NCBI GenBank assembly: GCA_015680685.1 | Contig: MNCI01034026.1 | Coordinates: 432,905 to 496,904, forward strand | Source: Gnetum montanum | Lineage: Eukaryota > Streptophyta > Gnetopsida > Gnetales > Gnetaceae | Length of the DNA: 64,000 bases | Direction of reading: 5' to 3' | Translations under genes and position numbers: made by a program | The notes under the pieces: generated by a model | What the model saw: only the letters and a program-made list of their open reading frames with translations | Told to the model about the DNA's origin: nothing | Databases searched by the model: none | Shown: in pieces, positions 10,011 through 21,966 of the stretch | Layout of the letters: the number at the start of each line of letters is the position of its first letter | Numbering within the stretch: position 1 is the first letter of the stretch

Positions 10011-12105
10011 GAGATCTAAAGTTCATGGAATTTGATTGGAATGCTAATATATGCTTGTGATTCATATGGTTCGATGTAGGAACTACTCATGACTCATCAA
10101 TAAGTTTTGACTAGTATAAATTGACTAGGAAGCCTTTACACTTTCCTTGTGAAATGCTTGACAACTAACAAATTCTACACTAGAGAAGAGGAATGGGGAT
10201 ACAAGCAACTTTCATCAATGTTAATTCACATCCAAGCACATAACATGCATACAAAAATTCATCATTATATACTTGTATCTAAGCAAAATATGAAGTTAAA
10301 ACAAAGCATAGACAAACCAAAATAACAACATACCAATCACTATCCCATCTAACTAGACCAACTCATGTGGTAATTTGTGTCCTAGGCAATTAGTACTCAA
10401 TCATCAACCTCCATGGTAATGGACACATCCACAATTAGTGTTGAGCATGTAGTTTTTGTTATAAGTACTCATTTCATGTGCATGCATGTATTTTATTAGT
10501 CTTTATTATCACTATTGGTTTCAGGTTGTTGCTAACATGTGCCTCTAAGCCACCATTTTTTTGGAGGATAGATCTAGATATGACTTACAACTCTCCTAGA
10601 AATCATACTAGGCATAAGATCTTACCTATTCTCTTCCACTCTTAGGATGAGGCTTGAGACAAGAGCCTTGTTGATGCATCCCAATGAGGATGATCCAATA
10701 CCACTAGAGTGTCTCATCACCAATTGGTTAACTATCTCATGTCAACTTCATTGGCCACATGGCCATAAACAGCCCATGCTACATGCATCATTACAAATTT
10801 TTATGAAGCCTGACAATCACATACAACATGTGCTACATGCATTATTAATGAACTTGTCCCAAATAGATGAACATAAGAAACTTGTGCTACTTTTCATCCT
10901 TAGTTTGTATCATACTAGACTCATACTCACTCAAATAATGCACACACACTAGTAATGAAAACTTTACAAAAACCAAAATATCTAGACTATACCTACATAT
11001 GTTAATTCCCTATCCTAAGCACTTTGTGATAAATGACATCATTCATGTCTCATATGTAACTAACCATGCTCATCACATACTCAACATGCCCCATATGCTT
11101 AACCCATCAATTACACATAGACTCATATTCATGTTGTAGCAATTTGAGTTCCATACAAGCATTCAAGTTTCTATCATGATTGGACCACAACTCATGATCC
11201 TTCTAAATCTCTTGAGTGTGACTTGATCATGGCTCATAATAAGGCCATATCCTTCATTGTGAGTTAATCATGAATTATCTTGAGTGCTTGAATGGAACAT
11301 AAAAATGTAAAATTTTCCATCATGACCATGCCACAACTCCATCATGATTTGCATCTAATCATCTATTCATTGCAACCTAGCTATGGTTGTACCATGACTC
11401 ATGTCAACCCTAAGTTCTCTAGTGTGAGGGTGTTATGACATATATTTAAGTAAAATTTCCATATCATGAAGATAGTATGACTTTTAGTTCTCTAGAAAAC
11501 CTAATGCAGATAAATTGTAATCCTAGCATGACTTGTATTTTGATAAAATTCTAAGGAAAAATAGTCAAAAATAGCAAAGTTTTTTGGGCTAAGAATAAAA
11601 TAGCAAGGTATTATTTGGAAAAATAGTAAAAAAAAAAAGGAAAAGGTTTTTTTTTTGGCTAAGAATTTGTATGCTAGGTGCACAAGAAGTCGCTCAAAGA
11701 AGGTTGAAGTTTGTTGGAGCTTGCAATCCACACTCGAAACTCCATGATCCAGATGCTTCCCAACCCCTATATCCAACAACTCCCTACTAGTTCTCACTAA
11801 AATTTGTAATTTTGAGAAAAAAAATTATATTCCACCATTAGTACAATGGTATTATTTGGAAGTCGTTAATTCCAAGTGTAGATAGCAATTTACTACCAAA
11901 GGTGTTTTAAGGTCACAATAGCTCTTGGTCGCAAGAATGCAGAAAATGCTTTTAGGCTATGGAATTGCTCAGATTTGAGAACTAGAATAATGTGTTTAGG
12001 TTTGGATTTTATTTGAATGAAATTGCTATTTTTGGATCTATGCATCACTGTCATGATTACTAACAAATTAATGTTTAATTGCATGTGCAATGGTCATCAC
12101 TCCTC
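10010..12105 (+). other. Presumed internal region of element H, no recognisable gene
   Basis: About 2.1 kb lies between two related LTR-like blocks. The longest open stretch (10647-10952, 101 codons) has no recognisable motif, and I do not call it a gene. Recurrent short words (CACATACT, ATCATGACT, CATGCATGT) give weak similarity within 10900-11470. If the flanking blocks are true LTRs, this would be a short non-autonomous element whose coding capacity is gone. Confidence 0.3.
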
Positions 12106-12745
12106 AGTGTAGTTGGCCATTTATAGTAAGTTTGGGTACAACATAGACACTAAAGCCCATCTAGATACTATAAATAGAAAATGGACTTTTTTGATTATGC
12201 TAGCACCATTCCAACTATGTTAACCTTGGTGGACTATGCTGTGGTTGTTGGAAAATATTGGTGAATCTAATGTCTATGATACCCATACTGTAATTGCTAA
12301 AGCCTTGGGATGACTACCTTGGCAACTGTTGGGAAAATGAAAATGGAATATCCAAACAATTCCAACACCGGATCTACTCTAGGTTTTGATGGTGACTACA
12401 TTGGGTGTTATTGGAAAATGAAAATACAACACAATCTATGCAAATGGTAGATGGTTCTAGCATAGTTGAGGCTATACCTCTACAAAAACCCATGAAAATG
12501 CCAAATTTGGTCATTCACATGGCATTTTCAGCCTTCCAAAGGCCAAATATATACATTAAATAACTTTTTCCACTTGGGAAGTGAGGCAATAGTGACGTTT
12601 GAGGCATTTTTCATTCCTAGAAGCTAAAGTATGCAAGATTGTAGCTCATGAACTATAAATATTACATTTACAATAAAATATTTCAGAAAATTGGAAAATA
12701 AAGGTTATGATTTGGCAACATGAACTTTCTTGGTGGTGCTTCAAT
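12105..12745 (+). repeat. Element H 3' LTR-like fragment
   Basis: It is collinear with 8800-9480. Both have TATAGTAAGT, then CTATAAATAG (here 12168-12177), a section of short repeats, AAAACCCAT, and then the well-conserved CCAAATATATACATTA followed by AACTTTTTCCACTTGGG (12543-12582; 9272-9306). It ends abruptly near 12745, where copia remnant A begins, so R/U5 is missing. The divergence from the left copy is high, so this is an old pair or two separate insertions of one family. Confidence 0.45.
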
Positions 12746-12789
12746 TTTGAATGAAAGACATGAAAGTAAACAATTAATGACTTTCTACT

Positions 12790-13870
12790 TGTACACTATT
12801 CATAAGGAGTTTTAGTAGTAAATCTTATTACCAGAACTCCATTGGAGATGTAGCATGTTGTATCAATTTCTTTAGCCCAAAAATGATATGAAATGTTTTT
12901 ATCATTCAAGATGGTTCTTCCAATTTTATTCAAAATCCTAATTTTCCTTTCAGCAATGCCATTTTGTTGAGGAGTCCTAAGAGTGGAAAATTGATGTAGA
13001 ACATCATTCAACTAATAGTATTATTCAAATTTGGCATTTTTGAATTCTTCCCCATTGTCACTTTTGATAACTTTGATAGCATATCCTCTTTCATTTTGTA
13101 TCTAATTTCCAATTCTCATCAAATTATCAAAAGCTTTATCTTTGTGATATAAGAAAGTAACCCAAGTAAAATGAGAGAAATCATTAATAATAGTTAAATA
13201 ATATCTTTTCTTTCCCAAACTAAGAGTTTAAGAGGAACCAACCAAGTCCATGTGAAGCAATTCTAAAGGATAAGATGTGGAAATGCAATGTTTCTTACCA
13301 AACCTTGCCCTTGTTTATTTGCCCTTCTAACAAGCTTCGGAAGTATTCAAGAAAAAATCCTTGAATTTGAGTAGCCCCTAAACCATATCCTTAACAAAAA
13401 AGATTTGAAGGATGTCTTTATTTATGTGGCAAAATCTCCTATTTCAAATATGAACATCACTTGTGTTGCTAATCAAGCACGTGGATTCAAGGTTAGAGTT
13501 ATCTCCAAAAACACTAGTATAAATATTTGCTTTTTTGTTTTCTTCTATAATAACTATTCCAAATAACTAATCTCTTACTTTACAAGTATCTTTGGAGAAG
13601 GTAACATCAGAATTTGAATCACAAAGTTGACTAACACTAAGGAGATTATGTTTAAGACCTTCAACAAAAAACACTTGTTTAATGATAGGTTGATTGTTAC
13701 CTCCAATGGTACCAATATCTTTAATTTCAACTTTCATTTCATCTTCAAAGGTCATTATTCCATATTTTTATTCTAAAGAATGTACAATTTAAGAGTTGTC
13801 TCCTATTATATGTCTCAAACATCTACTATTAATGTACTGAGTGCTCCTTTTTATAGTAGAGAATGCAACA
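12790..13870 (-). pseudogene. Element A protease end, GAG-pre-integrase and integrase core
   Basis: Reading down the minus strand, the retropepsin active-site region is seen as INSRCLRHIIGDNS (about 13830), so the catalytic DSG is NSR and dead. GAG-pre-integrase follows, with FFVEGLKHNLLSVSQLC (about 13675-13625). The integrase core then has D in LLHMDLVGSS (about 13255), D in KVIKSDNGEEFKN (about 13060) and E in TPQQNGIAERKIR (about 12960), all kept. It ends after HFWAKEIDTTCYISN, typical copia integrase. Several stops break the frame. No RT follows: position 12780 is a truncation or junction. Confidence 0.85.
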
Positions 13871-13929
13871 TGTGTAGTCATTCTTTTTTCAGAGCTCTTC
13901 TCTTTTCATCTCCTAACTTTCTTTTTCCT

Positions 13930-14520
13930 GTAACACACCATTTCTAGGTTATTTTGAAAATGATAAACTATAATGCTTCAAATGAAAATAACAAAAGGAT
14001 TGAATATGTCAAATTTTATCATAATATAAACAAACCATTTTCTTAAATTTAGCTAAATAGTCAAACCTACGAGAGAATTTTTTTGAGTACATGAAATTTG
14101 ATGATGCATTGATGTGAGGATGACTTAAATTTTTACCTTTCTCCTTGTTTTGAATGAGTCTTTCATAGTCAAGCTTTATATCGAATAATTCCTTGTTATT
14201 ATGCTTAACAAAATTTGTTAGCTTTTGAACCTCTACTATTAGGTTTGAGTTTTCTTTCTTAAGATATGAACAATCAAAATTAAGTTCTACTATTTTTTTC
14301 CTTATCATGTAAAATGTTTTTCATTTTGAAGCATAAATTTTGAAAGGATATTATCTCATTAAAAATTAGCTCATATCTTTCTTTCAAAGTAATCTCATCC
14401 TCTGAAGCTTCATCATCAAATATTGAATCATTTATGAGTTCTTGATTTTCCAAGGCTATGCACAAAAAATGTGTACCTTCAAGTGCATTACTAGCTTCTT
14501 ATTAATCACCCTAGCTTGTA
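13930..14520 (-). pseudogene. Element A gag, C-terminal half
   Basis: Two open pieces (14465-14280 and 14308-14009) encode an acidic segment and a coiled coil rich in E, K, L and N (FKMKNILHDKEK; CSYLKKENSNLIVEV). They align with the gag fragment E at 45491-45740. They are followed by a degenerate zinc knuckle, CLYYDK-HIQSFC, in which the second cysteine is tyrosine. This is the region after the capsid domain in SIRE/Maximus-like copia gags. The capsid (UBN2-like) part is deleted. Confidence 0.65.
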
Positions 14521-14849
14521 TAGATGTTCATTTCTCTCATTTAGCTACTAGACTTTACCTTTTATAACCTGCAAGTACAAGAGATTTTGGAGGACATAAT
14601 CTCTCTTCTACCATTTATCCAGTATTCCATAGAAGAGGTATCATGATCAGAAATTTTGGATTTCTTGCCTCTTGTCTTACCTTTTCTATTGATGTTTTGA
14701 TTACATCCCTCAAAGATGGATTTAAAGAACAATTGCATTCTAGCTTTCTAGTATGTGAAGTTAAATCCATCAAACATTGGTGGCTTGATGGAAAAAGATC
14801 ACTCCATAGTTCACTCCTAATCTATTACACTCAATTTGGGAGTACCGAG

Positions 14850-14861
14850 GCTCTAATACTA
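14850..14861 (-). promoter_or_regulatory. Element A primer-binding site (decayed)
   Basis: The minus strand reads TAGTATTAGAGC, against the canonical TGGTATCAGAGC. The two differences are G-to-A and C-to-T transitions, as expected from cytosine deamination of methylated DNA. It fixes the LTR boundary at about 14864. Confidence 0.75.
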
Positions 14862-14863
14862 CT

Positions 14864-15961
14864 TGAAGATCAAGAACTTAGAAGGTGGTTAAATAAGTTC
14901 CACAAATTAAAAAGAAAACCAAACACATATGTACATGATTATCCAACTAGGATATGTCCATACTCGAAGGATAGAATCATTTCCCACCTTTAGACTTTAT
15001 TCCTTCAAATTGTGATTTCAAGGATACTGCAATCTTTACAAAGTTTAAGCTTTACAAGGTGTGTTTTCACATAGAAACACATCCAACACTACAATGTTCC
15101 AACAAGCTTAAAATATGATTTTAAGGATCCCATAACCTTTACAATATCTTAGGCTCCACTTGGGAAGTTTTCACATCCAACCCTTCAAGGTTCCAACAAG
15201 CTCAAGAGTTGCCTTCTTGCAAGAAGTACATCAATCCTGTAGGGCTTACAAAGGAAGAAAAGAAAGATCAAAGAGAGAATGTACTCAAATTAAAAATTCC
15301 TTTCTTTGATTCTCTTGACAATTACAATAATCAACTAACAAAAGATAAATAATTACATTACAAATCAATGTACAAGATGTATACAATGAAGGTCTTTTCA
15401 TATGAATAGTGCTTAATATTTTCATCAAAGATAGCATCTCATTTATAGCCCATGACATTATTAAAGAATCATGGAAGTTCATGAAAAGGCTAGAAAATGA
15501 CTAGTTGGGATGTCTCACATGAGCTTGAGATGTATTGATAATAATTTGGAGCTTATAGGTGGGACATCTTACTAAATTAGGATGTCTTAGGTAAGACGTC
15601 TCACACAAATTAAGATATCTGAAATGAGGCATCTTGAGTGGGATGTCTTCGCTATACCTTGGATGTTTGTTGTTTTTCCTAGATATCTAACATAAAACTA
15701 AGCTTTGCAACTAGGACATCTTGGTATAAAATGAGATGTCTTGGTAGACATTAGAAAATCTTCTTTGAATCTCTAGATTTCTTGTATCCTCACAAATTCA
15801 TCTAAGTCCTTGTATACATTGTTGATCATTCATCACTCTAATTGTTTGCTAAAGTTCTAGACTTAGTCTCATCATATGTATTTCTTAGTCTTGTAAAAAA
15901 TTCATAAGCACACTTTTCAATTATTTATTTTCTAATGTTTTGACATATTGAAAGATCACCA
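14864..15961 (-). repeat. Element A 5' LTR
   Basis: It lies between the primer site and the sequence TGGTGATCTTTCAATATGTCAAAACATTAG (in two parts, minus strand, from 15961). The latter resembles the starts of the LTRs of B and C (TGTGGACCTTTTGGTGTGTCAAAATGTTAAG, in two parts). It contains the family motif GATGTCT/AGACATC several times (15500-15760). The outer end is inferred from that similarity, because no second LTR of this element is present. Confidence 0.6.
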
Positions 15962-16139
15962 CTTTTCCTACATTTTGTGATAGGTTTTGGATACTTAGAA
16001 GATATCTTAGAGGATAAGAAGATTTCTTATGTAAGCCTTGGTACCTACCAAAAGAAATCTTGGGTTTAGAGAAGATATCTTATCTAAAGTATAGTCTTCT
16101 TGGAGAAGATTTCTTGTAGTAAAATAGAAATCTTGAAAG

Positions 16140-16232
16140 TGGAAAAAATGTCTTTCTTGAAGATAAGATGTCACATCTTATCTCTAGGAAAGATGTCTTG
16201 CACTAGAGGATACATCTTGGTCAGGAAGAAGA
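16140..16232 (+). repeat. Element D 5' LTR, left piece
   Basis: CTAGGAAAGATGTCTTGCACTAG here corresponds to TTAGGAAAGACATCCT and GACATCTTTCACTAG in the 3' LTR (29580-29625). It ends at the GAAGA target duplication of element B. The exact start is uncertain. The sequence to its left (15962-16140) has the same AAGATTTCTT-rich texture and may also belong to it. Confidence 0.55.
16228..16232 (+). repeat. Target-site duplication of element B (left, GAAGA)
   Basis: GAAGA precedes the TGTGGA start of the B LTR and is repeated exactly at 21962-21966. Confidence 0.9.
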
Positions 16233-17461
16233 TGTGGACCTTTTGGTGTGTCAAAATGTTAAGTAAAATGGAGACAAAGGATGTGTGTGTGGTTGTAGGA
16301 CCAAGATGATATGACAAGAAGCACACTGATGTAAACAAAAGGAGAAAGTTATCCATAAGATCTCAAGGATTCTTCCACAAAAGGTAAGATTAAAAGAAAA
16401 GAATTCAAAGAACATGGAAAGCAAAGTTGTAATCATTAAAGCATGCAAAAGATCAATGTTATGGATAAGGAATAATGAATTCATCATGCAAAGGAAGGTT
16501 GGAGAAAGATGTCTCTAAGAAATAGTAGAATTCTTGGTAGAATTGGGGATGCATAGGCAAATATGTCTTCAAGAAACAACAAATGTCTTTCCTTAGGCAA
16601 AGACATCTTCCATTAGGCAAAAAAATCTATACACATTGTAGTCCAATTTTAGAAAGATGTGTTTCATCAAACAAAGATGTCTTCCTAGAATGGAGATTTT
16701 AAAAGGACATCTTTCCTAGACACAAATGTCTTTGTAGAATAGAGGGCAAATACAAAAAGACATCTTAGGAATGAAGAAGACGTCTTCCATGATCGTTACT
16801 GATTGTTGGCTAGCCATTGCATGACTTCCAAGATGCATTTGGAAACATGAGAGCTATAAGAAGACATCATATGCATTTGGAAATGTGGAAGCTTGTGTAC
16901 AATCATTTTCTAATCATTTTGATATTATTATAATCACTATTTCTATTCATTGTATCATCATTTGTTCTTTGTAAAGTGTGTTGTACCTCAAAGTACAAGG
17001 ATTAGCAAAATAAGTTGCCCTCATCCCTTGTAATTTTTGTTCTTTTGTTTCCTTGTAGGATTGATGTGCTTCTTGTGGGAAGGAATCTTGATTGAGCTTG
17101 TCAAGATCATATGAGATTGAGTGATTCTTGTTATAGCATACCACTCTCAAGTAGAGCTCAAGATTGTAAAGGCTTTGAAAGCCTAGAAACCATATTCCAA
17201 CCCTGATGGAACCTTGTGGGGTTGAGTGGTTGGTGTTGTAGCAAAACAATTTGGAGTGGGGCTTGAAGATTATATAGGATGTGGACCCTTCAAATCATAT
17301 ATGAGAGCAAAAAAGTTTGGAGGTGTGCTTGCAATATACCCTCTTTAAGTGTGGACTACCTACATTGGGGATTTATGTTAAATTTGGTGTGTATGCTTTG
17401 TTTCAAAAAGTGTTAATTTGGGAAACTTATTCATGCCCCCTTCTATGTTCAACAATCCACA
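16233..17461 (+). repeat. Element B 5' LTR
   Basis: It starts TGTGGACCTTTTGG and ends AATCCACA, a 6-bp inverted repeat TGTGGA/TCCACA. U3 carries about ten copies of AGATGTCT or its reverse complement AGACATCT (16500-16800). A TATA-like CTATAAGAAG lies at about 16854. U5 has two diverged tandem segments around GGTGTTGTAGCA (17100-17280). Confidence 0.9.
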
Positions 17462-17463
17462 AG

Positions 17464-17475
17464 TGGTATCAGAGC
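17464..17475 (+). promoter_or_regulatory. Element B primer-binding site (tRNA-iMet)
   Basis: TGGTATCAGAGC lies two bases after the LTR end. It is the exact complement of the initiator tRNA-Met 3' end and the standard site of plant Ty1/copia elements. Confidence 0.95.
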
Positions 17476-17516
17476 CTGGTACTCTTCTTTGTCATAATCA
17501 ACTTCAAGAGTGAATA

Positions 17517-18620
17517 ATGGAGGGGACATCTTACATAAATCCATCCATGTTTGATGGATTCAACTTCACCTAATGGAAAGCTAGAATGCAAGGGTTCTTT
17601 GAATCCATGGAGTTTGAAGTGTGGGAGTTAATCCTTGAAGGCTACACTTCACCTATTAATAGCTCCATTGGCATCGTCAATCCTCACAACAAATGGACAC
17701 AAGTGGAAAAGGATAAGTTCATTTTTGATTTAAAAGCAAGAAATTGTTTATATTTTATATTAAATAAATCTANATGAAAATATCTACCCAAATGCAATGT
17801 CATCATCAAAATGATCAGAAATTTACAACCAAAGTTCAGACCAAAGGTCATAGTTATGGAGGAAATTAGAAATTTCTTAGTTTTAAAATTTGAAGAGCTT
17901 CAAATCATTCTCATTTCATATGAAATGAATCATAGAAGTGAAGGAATGATCCACGAAAGGCCTATTGCTCTAAAGATTTCCTCCAAGGAGAAGGAGTTAA
18001 ATGAGCATGTGAGGGAAATGAAGATGAGATTGCCTTTATTTCAAGAAAACTACAATGATTGCTTATAAGAAGAAACAATGGGGCATCTAAGCAAAGATAA
18101 AATCTTTTCAAAAGTAGAGATAGAGGTAAAAAATTTTCAAATGGTTCTAACTTATAATTCTCTTCTATAGAATGTTGGGTTTGTGGAGGAAGAGGCCATA
18201 TGACCTTTTGAATGCCCTAGTAACCCTAGTGATAGTAAGGTACAACCAAAGAATAGATCCAATGATAAGGAACTGAAAAAGACCAAGTTTTACACAAGTT
18301 GGGATGATGGTAAGCAAAGTGAAGAAGAAGCATGTAATTCTTTTAAAGATTCACATCTCATATGCATTGCACTAACAAATGAAAATTCCTCATATATGAC
18401 TAAACAAGATGATAAGTGTGACAAAATTATAGTGGATTTAAAGAAGAAATTTTTCTTTTACATTAGTTGATTAGAAAGGCAAAGAAATTAGTACTTTCTA
18501 AGCTATATGTTATTCATGTTGAAGTAAAAGAATAGATCTCAAACATAAAAGCTAAGATTCAAAAACTAACCTCTTTTAATAACACTTGTAGAAAATTTCA
18601 AGAAAAGGAGACTTCTAAAA
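17517..18620 (+). pseudogene. Element B gag (broken)
   Basis: The start ATG at 17517 opens with MEGTSYINPSMFDGFNFT, followed by a stop where C has YWKA. The capsid (UBN2/DUF4219-like) part includes MQGFFESMEFEVWELILEGY. A deletion removes the middle of the domain (near 17780-17810). Then LQPKFRPKVIVMEEIRNFLV leads to a CCHC knuckle, CWVCGGRGHMTF (about 18174-18210), whose final cysteine region is damaged by a stop. A lysine-rich and acidic tail (18240-18470) and a coiled-coil-like stretch follow. There are several stops. It is collinear with the gag of C. Confidence 0.85.
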
Positions 18621-20667
18621 AATAGCTAAGGAATTTAGAGGAAGCAACACATGAAAATTCAAGCTCAAGCTCAAGCATAGTCAGGTTTGATAATTTTGAT
18701 CATGAGGATAATACTTTATTTTTTTGTGAAAATTTTGGTTGTAAGAAAAATCTTAAAGATACTCATGATGATCAAAATAATATTAATGCTTGGTCTTGTC
18801 AAAAAGGCTTTGGTAAAGAAATTTTGTAGGTACCAATAAGTGAGAATGAAGAGAAGTGGAGTATTTAAAATAATGCAATAAGTGATCAAGGGTTCTATCA
18901 TAAAGAACATAAACAAATGGAGACATCAAATATACTATTCAATGAAAGAGAACGTAAAGATGAGGAGGTACTTCATGATAGGGGACCTTGTCTCAAACTC
19001 CATTAATCTTCTCTCCTCACTAGCAGGCAAGGTAAGTCAAGGTAGGTTTTCATCTCTTTTCTTGCTAAGTAATAAGAACATGATTTGAAAAGTCCAAAAT
19101 TGTTTGTGTTTTGAAAAGTGTCAGAATGATTGTTTAGAGAATCTCTTACATTCATCTTTAAGTTTAATACAAGTGATTTTATGAAGATTTTTGGCGTAGC
19201 ATTTGCAATAATTTCCTTGGACCTTCATCTTAATTCTAGTTTGATTTCTTGTCTTGCATTTAATCTTGCTTAATCTGAATATCTTGTGATGATATGTTTC
19301 TTTGCTAATGGCCTTTGGGATATTTTTTCTATTTATGAGATAAGAAAAGCCTCTAAAAAATTCTATACTAATTGGAGACCTTGATTTCCATATTTGAGCT
19401 TAATGTTGACCTATAGTTATAGTACTTTTGTGATTTACGACTTTTGTAAAAGCCAAGATAAGTAGCACATGTGTAGGGGGAGCCTATTTGTCATTATCCA
19501 TTACCATCTTGGAGATGTACAATGTAGGGGAAGTCTTTGGAAACTTCAACCAAGAGACATTGAAATAGCAAAATATTCCAATATGAGTAAAATAAAGACA
19601 TCAAGAGGTATTCATTTTAAGTGGATGGCTAAGTCCTGAATTTATATTCTTTATATCATATGGTAAAAATGAAGTGTATATAGACATGATTATCATTTCA
19701 TTTTTGAAAAATGGTTGTGTTTACTACATTGTCTTGTACAAAAATAAAAATATGCATGTTTCTTTCATGACTTCCATATCCTTTATGTTGATGTTTTTCA
19801 AATTTCTGGTTAAATATAAAGATAAAAATTCTAATTAGATAATTGTTTCAATTAGATAGAATTTTTGATCTATATTTTATCTTTAACATCAAATTATGTG
19901 TTTTTGGTCCTTTGTTTTTGGCTTAGTTGTAGATCCTTGTTTTGAACTGATAAGAGAAAGTCTTAATGTATCATCAGTCCACCTATTCAATATTCAAGCA
20001 TAAGATGAATTAAGAAGTACCTATATTTTTATGAAAGAATGAAAATAGTAATATTATTACTTATAACAATATGAGCAAGCACATGATCATTATGATTATG
20101 GGGAAGTCTCCAAAATTTTTATTGAAACATCCTTGGAGCGGTTTACCTTGAGGTGTACTTCCTAGCTTAAGAATTTAAAATATGGCATGATTGGTCTCAC
20201 TCTATGAAGATGTATTGCTATATTCTCCTTATCATATATACCCTAATCTTTTGCTAATTTTTTTAAAAGGATGATAATATTTGAGAATTAAAAGAACCAT
20301 GCACTATAAACTATTAATGATTTATTGATTTAGAGATGGGTTACTTGATTTCAAGGCTTATACTTCACTTTAAGCTTTAGGTTTGAATTTTACTTATAAG
20401 GATTCGATCAATTCTTGAAAAATTTGGAGCAAATCCTCATGGAACTTAGTGCTACTCTTTAATTCATATTTTTGCTTGCTAAATGTTGTTTTTTTGTGAT
20501 TATTTTGTGATTGTTAATTATGATTATTCTATGATACTACACTTTTATGATGACTCTTTCACTAGTTTATGTGCCCTATCCTTTTTGTTGCTATTCAAAA
20601 AGTGGAAAAGTAATATGATTATATTTGTATGAAAACTAATCCATTTTCTTATGTTTTGAACATCACC
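18620..20667 (+). other. Element B non-coding interior
   Basis: Two kilobases are AT-rich and have no recognisable pol domain in any frame. Near 19475 there is GTAGGGGGAGCCTA, the purine-rich word often seen before the 3' LTR of SIRE-like elements, well upstream of the true tract. The last 130 bp are collinear with the end of element C (TGCTTTATCCTTTTTGG; AACTAATCCAT). No accessory ORF comparable to that in C is visible. Confidence 0.6.
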
Positions 20668-20680
20668 AAAAAGGAGGAGA
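20668..20680 (+). promoter_or_regulatory. Element B polypurine tract
   Basis: AAAAAGGAGGAGA lies immediately before the 3' LTR start at 20682. It is the expected primer for plus-strand cDNA. Confidence 0.9.
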
Positions 20681-20681
20681 T

Positions 20682-21961
20682 TGTGGACCTTTTGGTGTGT
20701 CAAAAAATTAAGTAAAATGGAGACAAAGGATCTATGTGTGGTTGTAGAACCAAGATGAGATGACAAGGAATGCATTCGTGTAAACAAAAGAAGAGTGTCA
20801 TTAACAAGATTTGAAGGATTTATCCACAAAAGGAAAGATTAAAAGTAAAGAATTCAAAGAAGGTGAACAAGCAGAGTTATCATCATTGAAGCATACAAAA
20901 GATCAAGGTTATAGACAAGGAAAGGTAAATTCATCATGGAAAGAAAGGTTGAAGAAAGACATCTCTAAGAAATAGTAGATGTCTTAGCAGAATTGGGGGA
21001 TTCATAGGCAAAGATGTCTTCAAGAAACAATAGACATCTTTCCTTAGGCAAAGATGTCTTCCATCAGGCAAAGACATTTTCACAGAATGTAGGCTAGTTT
21101 CAGAAAGATGTCTTCCATTAGACAAAGATGTCTTTCTAGAGTGGAAGGAAAATATAGAAAGACATCTCAGGAATGAAGAAGATGTCTTCCATTAGACAAA
21201 GATGTCTTCTCAGAGTAGAGGGAAAATATAGAAAGACATATCAAGCATGAAGAAGATGTCTTCCATGACCATTAGTGACCATTGGCTAGTCATTGCATGA
21301 GTTCCAAGATGGATTTGAAAATATGATAGCTATAAGAATACATCATATGCATTGGAAAATGTGCAAGATTGTGTACAATCATTGTCTAATCATTTTTCTA
21401 TTATTGTAATCACCATTGCTCTTCATTATATCATCATTTGTTCATTGTAAAGTGTGTTGTACCTCAAGGTACAAGGATCAGAAAACTAAGCTGCATTTAT
21501 CCCTTGTAATTATTATTCTCTTGTTTCCCTACAAGGTTGATGTGCTTCTTATGGAAAGATTTCTTAATTGAGCTTGTTTGAATCCTATGGGATTGATTGA
21601 TTGGTGTTGTAGCACAACACTCTAAATTGGAGCTCAAGATTGTAAAGGTTTTGAAAGCTTGGAAACCACATTCCAAGCTTGATAGGACCTTGCAAGGTCA
21701 AGAGGTTGGTGTTGTGGCACAAAACTTCAATGTGGGGCTTGAAGATTATACAGGATGTGGACCCTTAAAATCAAATTTTCAAGAAACAAAGTCAAAAGGT
21801 GTGCTTGCGATCTACCCTTCGAGTGTGGGCTACCCAAGTTGGGGAACCATGTTAAATTTGGTGTATGTGCTTTGTCTCAAAATTTTTTAATTTGGGGANN
21901 NNNNNNNNNNNNNNNNNNNNNNNNNNNNNNNNNNNNCACTCTCTAAGTTCAATGATCTATA
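20682..21961 (+). repeat. Element B 3' LTR
   Basis: It starts TGTGGACCTTTTGGTGTGTC as the 5' LTR does. The AGATGTCT/AGACATCT array lies at 20950-21260. It ends GATCTATA where the 5' copy ends AATCCACA; the two terminal changes are C-to-T. Ns cover 21899-21936. Confidence 0.9.
21899..21936. other. Assembly gap (38 Ns)
   Basis: This is a run of unknown bases inside the B 3' LTR. By comparison with the 5' LTR little real sequence is missing. Confidence 0.95.
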
Positions 21962-21966
21962 GAAGA
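21962..21966 (+). repeat. Target-site duplication of element B (right, GAAGA)
   Basis: Exact copy of 16228-16232. Confidence 0.9.

Larger units (their letters stand above)
12780..15961 (-). mobile_element. Element A: Ty1/copia remnant
   Basis: Leftwards from 15961 come an LTR-like block, a decayed tRNA-iMet primer site, the C-terminal half of gag, the end of the protease, a GAG-pre-integrase segment and an integrase core. It stops at about 12780, where RT should follow. The protease-integrase-RT order is that of Ty1/copia. The N-terminal half of gag is missing between the primer site and 14465. Gag style (coiled coil, CCHC) is like elements B, C and E. Confidence 0.75.
16233..21961 (+). mobile_element. 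Element B: non-autonomous Ty1/copia-type retrotransposon
   Basis: This is a complete 5.7-kb insertion: 5' LTR (16233-17461), exact tRNA-iMet primer site, degraded gag, about 2 kb without genes, polypurine tract, and 3' LTR (20682-21961). It is flanked by a 5-bp GAAGA duplication. No protease, integrase or RT is present, so it would depend on an autonomous relative. It was inserted into the 5' LTR of D: the flanks rejoin to a sequence collinear with D's 3' LTR. A gap of 38 Ns lies in the 3' LTR. Confidence 0.92.

Noticed and set aside
10647-10952. 101-codon open frame in the interior of H
   Set aside because: No recognisable motif, biased composition, and no homology to other gags in the window.
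12180-12470. Tandem repeat in the H 3' block (TTGGAAAATGAAAAT words)
   Set aside because: Only two or three partial recurrences; not a convincing array.
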